In this document: positions 1-4,863 of the stretch, one piece after another
Layout: the number at the start of each line of letters is the position of its first letter
Numbering within the stretch: the first letter of the stretch is position 1
Assembly: GCA_002452635.1 (NCBI GenBank)
Contig: DKEU01000019.1
Coordinates: forward strand, 1 to 5,244
Reading direction: 5' to 3'
Length of the DNA stretch: 5,244 nucleotides
From: Desulfovibrionaceae bacterium UBA6814
GTDB lineage: Bacteria > Desulfobacterota > Desulfovibrionia > Desulfovibrionales > Desulfovibrionaceae
Made by a program: the position numbers and the translations under genes
Notes under the pieces: model-generated
Told to the model about the DNA's origin: nothing
Seen by the model: only the letters and a program-made list of their open reading frames with translations
Databases searched by the model: none

Positions 1-5
1 CTTGG

Positions 6-30
6 GTAGGGGCGGTTCGTGAACCGCCCT
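6..30 (+). repeat. Palindromic REP-like repeat, copy A
   Basis: A 9-bp perfect inverted repeat, GGGCGGTTC (10-18) and GAACCGCCC (21-29) around a GT centre, is preceded by GTAG and followed by T. The 25 bases are the exact reverse complement of 4766-4790. The element begins 10 bases beyond the stop codon of the minus-strand pseudouridine synthase gene. It could act as a 3'-end hairpin for that transcript, but on the minus strand it is followed by CCTACCCAAG rather than a run of T, so it is not a classic intrinsic terminator. It may be half of a larger paired element cut by the window edge. Confidence 0.75.
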
Positions 31-39
31 CTTTCCGGC

Positions 40-930
40 CTACCGCTCCAACTCCGCTTCTTCGACCCTGAACTCCCCGTCCCAGTCGGGCAACCACGTA
101 AACACCCGGCCGTCGGGCAGCGCCAGCCTCCAGGCGTGCAGGCGCATGGGGCCGGGGGTCGTGGCGCCGTACTTGCGGTCGCCGGCGATGGGCAGGTTGC
201 GGGAGGCGAGTTGGACCCGGAGCTGGTGGGTGCGGCCGGTGAAGAGCTCCAGCTCCAGCAGGGAGCGGCCCGCGCGGGTGGCGAGGCAGCGGGCGCGGGC
301 GCGGGCGGGCTTGCCGTCGGGGGTGGGCTGCATGCGCTCCTGGCCGGAGGGGCCTGACTTGGCCAGGGTATCGTGCAGGTCGAGGACGGAGCCGGGGGCG
401 AGGGCGGCGTCGATCCAGGCCAGGTAACGTTTGGTAAGCGCGCCCTGGGCGATCCAGTCGTGCAGGGCGCGGGTGGCCTGGTAGGTGGCCCCGGCCAGGA
501 TGAGGCCCGAGGTGTCCTTGTCCAGGCGGTGGGCCGGGGCCGGGGTGAATGGGGCTGTGGAAAAGAGGGCGGCCAGGCGGGCCTGGACGCTGTCGCCATG
601 GCCCGAACCGGGCTGGGTGGGCAGGCCCGCGGGCTTGCGGATGACCAGCAGACCGTCGGGCTCCTGGCGCAGGTCGAGGCGGGGGGAGCCTGCGGGAGAG
701 GGGCCGGCCGCGTCCTCCGGACGCAGGGGCGGGACGCGGATGTCCTGGCCCGCCGCCACCCGGTCGAAGGGCTTGGCCCGTTTGCCGTCCAGCCGCACCT
801 GCCCGGTGCGGATGACGCGCATCCAGAAGGAGCCGGGCAGGCCCGGGAAGCGGCGCTCCAGGAGCCGGGAGAGCTTCTGGCCCGCCTCTTCGGGGCTGAC
901 CGTGAGGTGCTGGACCGGGGTTTTGTCCAT
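40..930 (-). CDS. RluA-family rRNA pseudouridine synthase (RluC/RluD-like)
   Basis: This 296-aa cytoplasmic enzyme is predicted to isomerise specific uridines of rRNA (or tRNA) to pseudouridine. An N-terminal S4-like RNA-binding domain spans about residues 18-66 and includes QVRLDGKRAKPFDRV. The catalytic RluA domain follows from about residue 85: the signature HRLDKDTSG is at 134-142, with Asp137 as the expected nucleophile, then KRYLAWI (167-173), GRTHQLRVQLAS (232-243) and GDRKYGA (250-256). S4 domain plus length match RluC/RluD (about 320 aa) better than the shorter RluA, so 23S rRNA is the likely substrate; the exact uridine cannot be told. The ATG at 930 is the only reasonable start, because an in-frame TGA lies at 937-939 and the next Met (37) would destroy the S4 domain. 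No convincing Shine-Dalgarno precedes it. A terminator hairpin ends 18 bases upstream, so it is either read through from the FG-GAP gene or has a promoter I could not recognise. Confidence 0.93.
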   Translation of the reverse strand: MDKTPVQHLTVSPEEAGQKLSRLLERRFPGLPGSFWMRVIRTGQVRLDGKRAKPFDRVAAGQDIRVPPLRPEDAAGPSPAGSPRLDLRQEPDGLLVIRKPAGLPTQPGSGHGDSVQARLAALFSTAPFTPAPAHRLDKDTSGLILAGATYQATRALHDWIAQGALTKRYLAWIDAALAPGSVLDLHDTLAKSGPSGQERMQPTPDGKPARARARCLATRAGRSLLELELFTGRTHQLRVQLASRNLPIAGDRKYGATTPGPMRLHAWRLALPDGRVFTWLPDWDGEFRVEEAELER

Positions 931-940
931 CGGGGCTCAG

Positions 941-980
941 CCAAGGAAAAGGCCGGCCCCCGCGGGGGGAGCCGGCCTTT
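941..980 (-). terminator. Intrinsic terminator of the FG-GAP protein gene
   Basis: A perfect 10-bp stem pairs 971-980 with 948-957 (AAAGGCCGGC / GCCGGCCTTT). The 13-base G/C loop (958-970) can add further C-G pairs. Read on the minus strand, the stem is followed by TTTTCCTT, a T-rich tail; the plus-strand side has no T run. It lies 25 bases after the stop codon of the minus-strand FG-GAP gene and just before the start of the pseudouridine synthase gene, so it should separate or attenuate expression of the two. Confidence 0.8.
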
Positions 981-1004
981 GGAATCGGGGTCGGGCCTGG
1001 ACCA

Positions 1005-2672
1005 CTAGTTCTCGTCTCGTCCCAGGGGGATGGGGGTGGAGGTGGTGTCCAGGTCCAGGGTGTAGGTCATGAGCACGGTCTTGCGTTCGCCGAAACCCGA
1101 GAGGCCGGGGTAGGTGTTGATGCAGACGTAGAGATCGGTCTTGCCGTCGTTGTCCACGTCGGCCACGCCGTAGTCGGCCACCGTGCCCTTGATGCGGCGG
1201 GTCTTCCAGGACAGGGACAGGCCCACGCCGTCCCAGAACAGGGAGTGGATCTCGCCCTGGGGGAAGTAGCGGTAGCGCTGGAAGAACTGGGCGGCCACCG
1301 AGATGTCCTTGTTGACCAGGAGCTCGTGCTTGGCGCCCCGCTCCAGGTTCACGGTGACCATGCGCAGGGGCAGGTAGTAGGTGATGGTGAGCTGGTTCTC
1401 GCGCGCCGCCAGGCCGCCGATGGTGTCGGGCCGCTCGAAGCCCAGGGCCGAGCCCGCGTATTCCGCCTCGGTGGAGTACTGGAGTTCGAACTTGGGGGTG
1501 TAGACGTGGAGCAGGTCCTGGTCCGTGACCATGATGACCTTGTAGTCGCCGCCCTCCAGGGGCAGGAAGGCGAAGTTGAAGACGTTGGCGCCCTCGGGGT
1601 GGGCGACGCGCTTGCCCAGCTTGTACTTGCCGGACATGCGGATCACCTCGTGCACCGTGGAGTCGAAGAGCTTGCCGCCGGTGCCGGGACGCTGGCCGAT
1701 CAGGATCGGGGTGTAGGTGGGCGGGAACTTGACCACGCTCATGTAGAAATTGATGTCCTTTTCCAGGACCGTGAACTTGCCATCGGAATAATTGAGGATG
1801 AAGGAGATGGGCATGCCGTCCAGGTCGGCGGAGACCACGATCTCCTGGATCCCGTCGCGGTTCAGGTCGATGAGGTTCAGGTTGAGCAGCTGGGCCCGGG
1901 GCGCGGGGTTGATCTCGGCCAGGGGCAGCAGCCGGCGCTCCTTGTACTCGTAGACGCGCACATAGTGGTTGTCGATGAACACGGATTCGTTCTTGCCGTC
2001 GCCGTCCAGGTCGCCGACCACGCAGTTCACCGAGGTGAAGGGCATGGCCGCGCTGCGCCAGCGGCCCGGGCTTTCGTCGCCGCCCTCGTAGCGGAACTGG
2101 GGGTTCAGGTAGACCTGGTCGGAGCGGGTCTCGTTGACCAGGATGTCGGGATTGGACGGGGCCTGGCTTTGCTTGGCCGCATCCTGCTGGGCCTGGGCCT
2201 GGGCCTGGGGACGCTGGAAGATTTCCGCATTGATGTCGCGGGCGATGGCGTCCAGGGAGGGGATGAGGCCGGCCAGGGTGGTCTGGGCGTTCTTGGGCCA
2301 GGTCTTGCCGGCCTTCTCGGCCACGCGCACGTCCACGCTGCACTGGTCGCCGAGAATGGTGACGCTGCCCCAGACCAGGAAGTCCGCGCCGATCTTGCCC
2401 AGGCCGGTCACGGCCTCGGCGTCGGAGGCCGGGGTGGCGGTGATGGACTCGGCCACCTTTTCCTTGGCCACGTGCACCAGATGCTCCTGCCACTCCAGGC
2501 GCGAGATGAGCATGTCCTGGATGCCGCGGCCGAAATACTGGTATTTCTCGGGTCCGTTCACCGTGAAGGGCAGGACTGCGAAGGTCTTGGCGTCGGCCGC
2601 GGCCCGGGAGGGCGCGGGAAGAAGCAGAAGGGCGGCCAGGAGGAGGGCCGCGATATATCCGAAACGGGTCAT
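1005..2672 (-). CDS. Exported FG-GAP/VCBS repeat protein with CsgG/TolB-like N-terminal domain
   Basis: This 555-aa protein is predicted to be periplasmic. Residues 1-25 form a signal peptide: Thr-Arg after Met, a long Leu/Ala core, then PSRAAA as the likely cleavage region, with no lipobox Cys. Residues 29-152 resemble the TolB-N/CsgG/FlgO type of fold: FAVLPF at 31-36, GRGIQDMLISRLEW at 48-61, and GADFLVWGSV at 95-104. A Gln/Ala linker follows (154-172). The rest carries three FG-GAP/VCBS calcium-type loops, DLDGDGKNE (221-229), DLNRDGIQE (269-277) and DVDNDGKTD (505-513), consistent with a beta-propeller. The start at 2672 is preferred over an upstream GTG at 2729 because AAGGAG lies 6 bases ahead and the signal peptide follows at once. 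It is divergent from the methyltransferase gene and ends at a terminator. Role unknown: envelope binding or sensing is inference. Domain calls are by motif; the N-terminal one is less certain than the FG-GAP loops. Confidence 0.88.
   Translation of the reverse strand: MTRFGYIAALLLAALLLLPAPSRAAADAKTFAVLPFTVNGPEKYQYFGRGIQDMLISRLEWQEHLVHVAKEKVAESITATPASDAEAVTGLGKIGADFLVWGSVTILGDQCSVDVRVAEKAGKTWPKNAQTTLAGLIPSLDAIARDINAEIFQRPQAQAQAQQDAAKQSQAPSNPDILVNETRSDQVYLNPQFRYEGGDESPGRWRSAAMPFTSVNCVVGDLDGDGKNESVFIDNHYVRVYEYKERRLLPLAEINPAPRAQLLNLNLIDLNRDGIQEIVVSADLDGMPISFILNYSDGKFTVLEKDINFYMSVVKFPPTYTPILIGQRPGTGGKLFDSTVHEVIRMSGKYKLGKRVAHPEGANVFNFAFLPLEGGDYKVIMVTDQDLLHVYTPKFELQYSTEAEYAGSALGFERPDTIGGLAARENQLTITYYLPLRMVTVNLERGAKHELLVNKDISVAAQFFQRYRYFPQGEIHSLFWDGVGLSLSWKTRRIKGTVADYGVADVDNDGKTDLYVCINTYPGLSGFGERKTVLMTYTLDLDTTSTPIPLGRDEN
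2187..2210 (-). repeat. Hexanucleotide tandem repeat in the FG-GAP protein linker
   Basis: Four tandem copies of CTGGGC (plus strand; the last differs in its final base) encode the alternating Gln-Ala linker between the N-terminal domain and the FG-GAP region. The six-base unit keeps the frame, so slippage would change linker length by two residues without breaking the gene. Confidence 0.7.
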
Positions 2673-2678
2673 GTCGTG

Positions 2679-2684
2679 CTCCTT
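2679..2684 (-). promoter_or_regulatory. Shine-Dalgarno site fixing the FG-GAP gene start
   Basis: On the minus strand AAGGAG stands 6 bases before the ATG at 2672. This near-consensus site decides in favour of that start over the in-frame GTG 19 codons upstream. Confidence 0.8.
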
Positions 2685-2719
2685 GAAGGCGTCGTGCCGC
2701 AGGCGCGGCGTAGCGAGAG

Positions 2720-2748
2720 TGTGTAGCACCTTCGCCCAGGGGAGGCAA
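2720..2748 (-). promoter_or_regulatory. Candidate sigma-70 promoter for the FG-GAP gene
   Basis: On the minus strand TTGCCT (2748-2743; 4 of 6 to TTGACA) and TACACA (2725-2720; 3 of 6 to TATAAT) are separated by 17 bases. Transcription would begin near 2713, giving a leader of about 40 bases that contains the AAGGAG site. The match is modest and rests on spacing and position. It would put the alternative GTG start at 2729 upstream of the transcript, consistent with the start chosen. Confidence 0.35.
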
Positions 2749-2770
2749 AGGGTATGTCCCGGCCTTTGCC
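2744..2770. promoter_or_regulatory. Perfect dyad in the divergent intergenic region, possible operator
   Basis: GGCAAAGG (2744-2751) and CCTTTGCC (2763-2770) form a perfect 8-bp inverted repeat around an 11-base centre, which itself begins GGTATGTCCC. The left arm overlaps the candidate -35 of the minus-strand promoter and the right arm lies just upstream of the candidate plus-strand promoter. That suits a regulator-binding site serving both genes, but no regulator is encoded here and no known operator consensus was recognised. Confidence 0.35.
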
Positions 2771-2777
2771 GCGCACC

Positions 2778-2805
2778 TTGCCAGGAGCCGGAGCCGGTGT
2801 AAAGC
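2778..2805 (+). promoter_or_regulatory. Weak candidate promoter for the methyltransferase gene
   Basis: TTGCCA (2778-2783; 5 of 6 to the -35 consensus) is followed after 16 bases by TAAAGC (2800-2805; 3 of 6), within the only A/T-rich patch, TGTAAA, before the gene. A 12-bp palindrome, GCCCGGCCGGGC (2820-2831), would lie in the leader. The -10 is poor, so this is a guess about where the promoter must lie rather than a firm call. Confidence 0.25.
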
Positions 2806-2844
2806 CGCCGGGGTTGCCGGCCCGGCCGGGCACACAGTATGAGG

Positions 2845-2855
2845 GGAGCCGGAGG
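2845..2855 (+). promoter_or_regulatory. Two alternative Shine-Dalgarno sites for a GTG start
   Basis: GGAG at 2845-2848 stands 6 bases before the GTG at 2855. GGAGG at 2851-2855 stands 5 bases before a second in-frame GTG at 2861. Either could start the methyltransferase; the second site is closer to consensus. The ATG at 2839 is in another frame. Confidence 0.6.
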
Positions 2856-4102
2856 TGCACGTGGCCAAGCGCTGGTTCCGGTTGTGTTGTACTGCGGACG
2901 AGGATGCCCGGGTCCTGGGGCTGCTCGCGGCGGAAGGATTCGCGGCCGAGCCCGAGCCCTTCTGGGACGGGGCCTTCGCCCTCACCCGCGAACCCGCGGC
3001 CCTGGGCTCGTCCCTGGCCGCGCACTTCGGATTTATTTACATCCAGGACCGCTCCTCCATGCTGCCGCCCCTGGCCCTGGCCCCGCCCCCCGGGGCGACC
3101 TGCCTGGACCTGTGCGCCAGCCCGGGGGGCAAGACCGGCCTCCTGGCCCGGCTGGTGGGGCCAACGGGCTTCGTGCTCGGCAACGAGCCCTCCCGCGACC
3201 GGCTGGCCACCCTGCGCATGAACCTGGCCCGCACCGGCGCGCTCAACGTCGCCACCAGCTCCTTCAGCGGCGAGGACGCGCCCCTGCCCGACGCGGCCTG
3301 GCCCTGGATCCTCCTGGACCCGCCCTGCAGCGGCTGGGGCACCGCGGACAAGCACCCCAAGGTTCTGGCCCTGTGGCGCGAGGACAAGGTCGGGCCCCTG
3401 GTCGGGCTGCAGCGCAAGCTGCTGGCCCGGACCGCGCGGCTCCTGGCCCCGGGCGGCCGGCTGGTCTACTCCACCTGCACCACCAACCCGGCCGAGAACG
3501 AGGACCAGGCCGCCTTCGCGGCCCAGGAGCTCGGCCTCGCGCCCCTGCCCCTGGCCCCGCCCCCCGGCGTGGAGGTGCGCGATCCCTCCCGGCCCGACAC
3601 CCCCGGCGTGCTCCGCGTGGAGGGCGGCGACGGCCAGGGCTTCTTCCTGGCCGCCTTCGCCCGGCCCGCCGGACCCGGGCCCGCCCCGGCCGAGCCCGCC
3701 CCGCCCCTGGGCCGCGACCTCACGGAAGCGGAGCGCGCCTCCTGCCCCCTGGCGGCCTGGGACCGCCTGCCCCCCGGCCGCGTTGCGGCCTTCGGGGACA
3801 AGGTTTTCTTCCTGCACGCCGGCACGGGCCTGCTGCCCCCGGGGCTGCGCTGGCAAGGCTGCTCCCTGGGCCGCGTCAAGGCCGGCCGGTTCGTGCCCGA
3901 ACCCCGCGCCCGGGTCCTCCTGCCGCCCTGCTCTCCGGAATCCGGCTACGACGTCTCGGACCCCGCCCAGTTGCGCCGGCTCCTGTCCGGCCAGGCGGTT
4001 TCCGGCGCCGGCCTGCCCGACCCGGCCGGGCTCTTTTTCCGGGGCCTGCCCCTGGGATGGCTGCGGATCAAGGGAAAACGCGCCCTGTGGCAGGGCGGCT
4101 GA
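2855..4102 (+). CDS. RsmB/RsmF-family rRNA (cytosine-C5) methyltransferase
   Basis: This 415-aa NOL1/NOP2/Sun-family enzyme is predicted to transfer a methyl group from S-adenosylmethionine to C5 of a cytosine in rRNA. The family approach motif YIQDRSSMLP is at 62-71. The SAM-binding motif LDLCASPGGKT is at 84-94, the DPPCSGWGT motif at 155-163 (Cys158, release cysteine) and STCTTNPAENE at 206-216 (Cys208, catalytic nucleophile). A Pro/Ala-rich linker (about 269-285) leads to a C-terminal region (about 286-415) with the RsmF-like pattern RWQGCSLGRVKAGRF and ESGYDVSD, probably PUA-like. RsmF-type activity on 16S rRNA is therefore more likely than RsmB, but the target base is inferred; E. coli RsmF is somewhat longer. 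Start GTG at 2855 or GTG at 2861; only two residues differ. The gene is divergent from the FG-GAP gene. No clear terminator follows; only a weak hairpin (TCCGG/CCGGA, 4104-4119) separates it from the next promoter. Confidence 0.93.
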   Translation: MHVAKRWFRLCCTADEDARVLGLLAAEGFAAEPEPFWDGAFALTREPAALGSSLAAHFGFIYIQDRSSMLPPLALAPPPGATCLDLCASPGGKTGLLARLVGPTGFVLGNEPSRDRLATLRMNLARTGALNVATSSFSGEDAPLPDAAWPWILLDPPCSGWGTADKHPKVLALWREDKVGPLVGLQRKLLARTARLLAPGGRLVYSTCTTNPAENEDQAAFAAQELGLAPLPLAPPPGVEVRDPSRPDTPGVLRVEGGDGQGFFLAAFARPAGPGPAPAEPAPPLGRDLTEAERASCPLAAWDRLPPGRVAAFGDKVFFLHAGTGLLPPGLRWQGCSLGRVKAGRFVPEPRARVLLPPCSPESGYDVSDPAQLRRLLSGQAVSGAGLPDPAGLFFRGLPLGWLRIKGKRALWQGG

Positions 4103-4118
4103 TTCCGGGGAATGCCGG

Positions 4119-4147
4119 ATGACAAGAAAGGCCGTTTCTGGTAAATT
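4119..4147 (+). promoter_or_regulatory. Candidate sigma-70 promoter for the 3D-domain gene
   Basis: ATGACA (4119-4124; 5 of 6 to TTGACA) and TAAATT (4142-4147; 4 of 6 to TATAAT) are separated by exactly 17 bases, in an A/T-enriched patch right after the methyltransferase stop codon. Transcription would start near 4154 and give a leader of about 75 bases. This is the best promoter match in the window. Confidence 0.5.
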
Positions 4148-4158
4148 CGGCCGACAAT

Positions 4159-4202
4159 GGGCTCCCGGCGGCTTGTGGGTTTTTCCAGCCGCACGGAGCG
4201 CC
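4159..4202 (+). other. Hairpin in the leader of the 3D-domain gene
   Basis: GGGCTCC (4159-4165) pairs with GGAGC-G-CC (4195-4202, one bulged G). Beyond a 2x2 internal loop, GCGGCT (4168-4173) pairs with AGCCGC (4187-4192) around a 13-base loop. There is no T run after it, so it is not a terminator. The AGAGG ribosome site (4216-4220) lies outside the stem. It may stabilise the mRNA or control access to the start; no known riboswitch or leader family was recognised. Confidence 0.45.
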
Positions 4203-4228
4203 CGAAATCAGCTCCAGAGGCGGCGCAT

Positions 4229-4747
4229 ATGCGATTTTTAGGCAATCTTTTAGCGGTGTTCTGCCTGGGATTCCTGGCGGCGCTGGCCTTTGAGCAGCAG
4301 CGCACCATCGACGATCTGACCGCCAAGGCCACGGAATACGAGGAGCGCCTGGTCGACGTGGAGCTGGCCCTGGCCAAGAAGGAAGACCTCTCGGGCCTGT
4401 TCTACAAGTTCATCGTGCTCAACCACAAAAGCATCCAGAACCTCCAGCGCAAGCTCACGGTCACGGTCACGGCCTACAGCGCCCGGGCCGAAGAGACCGA
4501 CGACACGCCCAACCAGACCGCCACCAACGAACGGGTGCGCCCCGGCACCGTGGCCGTGTCCCGCGACCTGTTCGACAGCGGCTGGGTGTTCGGCAAGAAG
4601 ATCTACATCAAGAGCCTGGGCGTGTTTACCATCAGCGACCTCATGGCCGAACGCAAACGCAACCACATCGACATCTTCATGGGCGACACCGACGCAGCCA
4701 AGAACTTCGGCGTCAAGACGCTCGAAGCGCACTTGATCGATATCTAG
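4229..4747 (+). CDS. Membrane-anchored 3D-domain (double-psi beta-barrel) protein
   Basis: This 172-aa protein has an N-terminal hydrophobic segment (residues 3-21) acting as a signal anchor; Cys12 does not sit in a lipobox. A polar, probably coiled-coil stretch (about 22-56) follows, then a C-terminal 3D domain (about 76-171). Domain hallmarks are VTAYSA (80-85), PGTVAVS (105-111), KIYI (124-127), ISDLM (135-139), HIDIF (146-150) and AAKNFG (156-161). 3D domains occur in MltA-type lytic transglycosylases and Rpf/YabE-like cell-wall proteins, so a peptidoglycan-facing periplasmic role is likely but unproven. Asp137 and Asp148 are the second and third family aspartates; Ser111 replaces the first. 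Start ATG 4229 is chosen because AGAGG lies 8 bases ahead and the anchor follows directly; an in-frame ATG at 4157 lacks a ribosome site and lies in the leader hairpin. It has its own candidate promoter and a terminator-like palindrome downstream, so it is probably monocistronic. Confidence 0.88.
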   Translation: MRFLGNLLAVFCLGFLAALAFEQQRTIDDLTAKATEYEERLVDVELALAKKEDLSGLFYKFIVLNHKSIQNLQRKLTVTVTAYSARAEETDDTPNQTATNERVRPGTVAVSRDLFDSGWVFGKKIYIKSLGVFTISDLMAERKRNHIDIFMGDTDAAKNFGVKTLEAHLIDI

Positions 4748-4765
4748 CGGCGGTCAAGCGGAAGA

Positions 4766-4790
4766 AGGGCGGTTCACGAACCGCCCCTAC
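4766..4790 (-). repeat. Palindromic REP-like repeat, copy B
   Basis: GGGCGGTTC (4767-4775) and GAACCGCCC (4778-4786) surround an AC centre, with CTAC after. All 25 bases are the exact reverse complement of copy A at 6-30. The element begins 18 bases after the stop codon of the 3D-domain gene. Confidence 0.8.
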
Positions 4791-4828
4791 GCAAGGCGGG
4801 CGAGGCCGTACGGCCGTGCATTCTTCGG

Positions 4829-4851
4829 TGGGGCGGATCGCGATCCGCCCT
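4829..4851 (+). repeat. Palindromic REP-like repeat, copy C (diverged)
   Basis: GGGCGGATCG-CGATCCGCCC (4831-4850) is a perfect 20-base palindrome with the same GGGCGG/CCGCCC arms and the same trailing T as copy A. It differs only in the centre (ATCGCGAT in place of TTCGTGAA) and in the leading bases (GTG in place of GTAG). Confidence 0.7.
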
Positions 4852-4859
4852 TCTTTTTT
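4831..4859 (+). terminator. Intrinsic terminator for the 3D-domain gene, formed by repeat copy C
   Basis: The 20-base palindrome at 4831-4850 would form a strong G/C-rich stem and is followed on the plus strand by TTCTTTTTT. That gives the stem plus T-run of a rho-independent terminator, about 85 bases after the 3D-domain stop codon. It also ends 5 bases before the stop codon of the convergent gene, so it would limit antisense reading into it. Confidence 0.7.
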
Positions 4860-4863
4860 GCGC

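Larger units (their letters stand above)
4762..4855. repeat. Composite inverted-repeat element (REPIN/MITE-like)
   Basis: This 94-bp non-coding element fills most of the gap between two convergent genes. Its ends, AAGAAGGGCGGTTC (4762-4775) and GATCCGCCCTTCTT (4842-4855), are inverted repeats with one mismatch in 14. Each end is itself half of a palindrome: copy B at 4766-4790 and copy C at 4829-4851, arranged head-to-head. The middle contains a perfect 12-bp palindrome, GGCCGTACGGCC (4804-4815). No ORF is present. The structure resembles a pair of inverted REP sequences, but no associated transposase is in the window. Confidence 0.65.

Noticed and set aside
1245..2726. Plus-strand open frame of 493 codons opposite the FG-GAP gene.
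   Set aside because: Antisense shadow with Val/Leu/Gly/Asp-biased low-complexity translation; the minus-strand protein has a signal peptide, clear motifs and a ribosome site.
937..2985. Open frame of 682 codons on the minus strand covering the FG-GAP gene and the divergent intergenic region.
   Set aside because: It overlaps the well-supported FG-GAP gene in another frame, is rich in Arg, Pro and Gly as expected of an out-of-frame GC-rich shadow, and shows no domain.
4102..4119. Possible terminator directly after the methyltransferase gene (TCCGG/CCGGA).
   Set aside because: The stem is only 5 bp and the following bases are TGACAAGAAAGG rather than a T run.
2839..4122. Plus-strand frame of 427 codons starting with ATG at 2839, overlapping the methyltransferase gene.
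   Set aside because: The translation is Arg/Pro/Gly/Ala rich with no motif; the frame starting at 2855 has all the catalytic motifs of the family.
4157..4228. N-terminal extension of the 3D-domain protein by 24 residues from an ATG at 4157.
   Set aside because: There is no ribosome site before 4157, the stretch lies in the predicted leader hairpin, and it would put a polar, Arg-rich segment ahead of the signal anchor.
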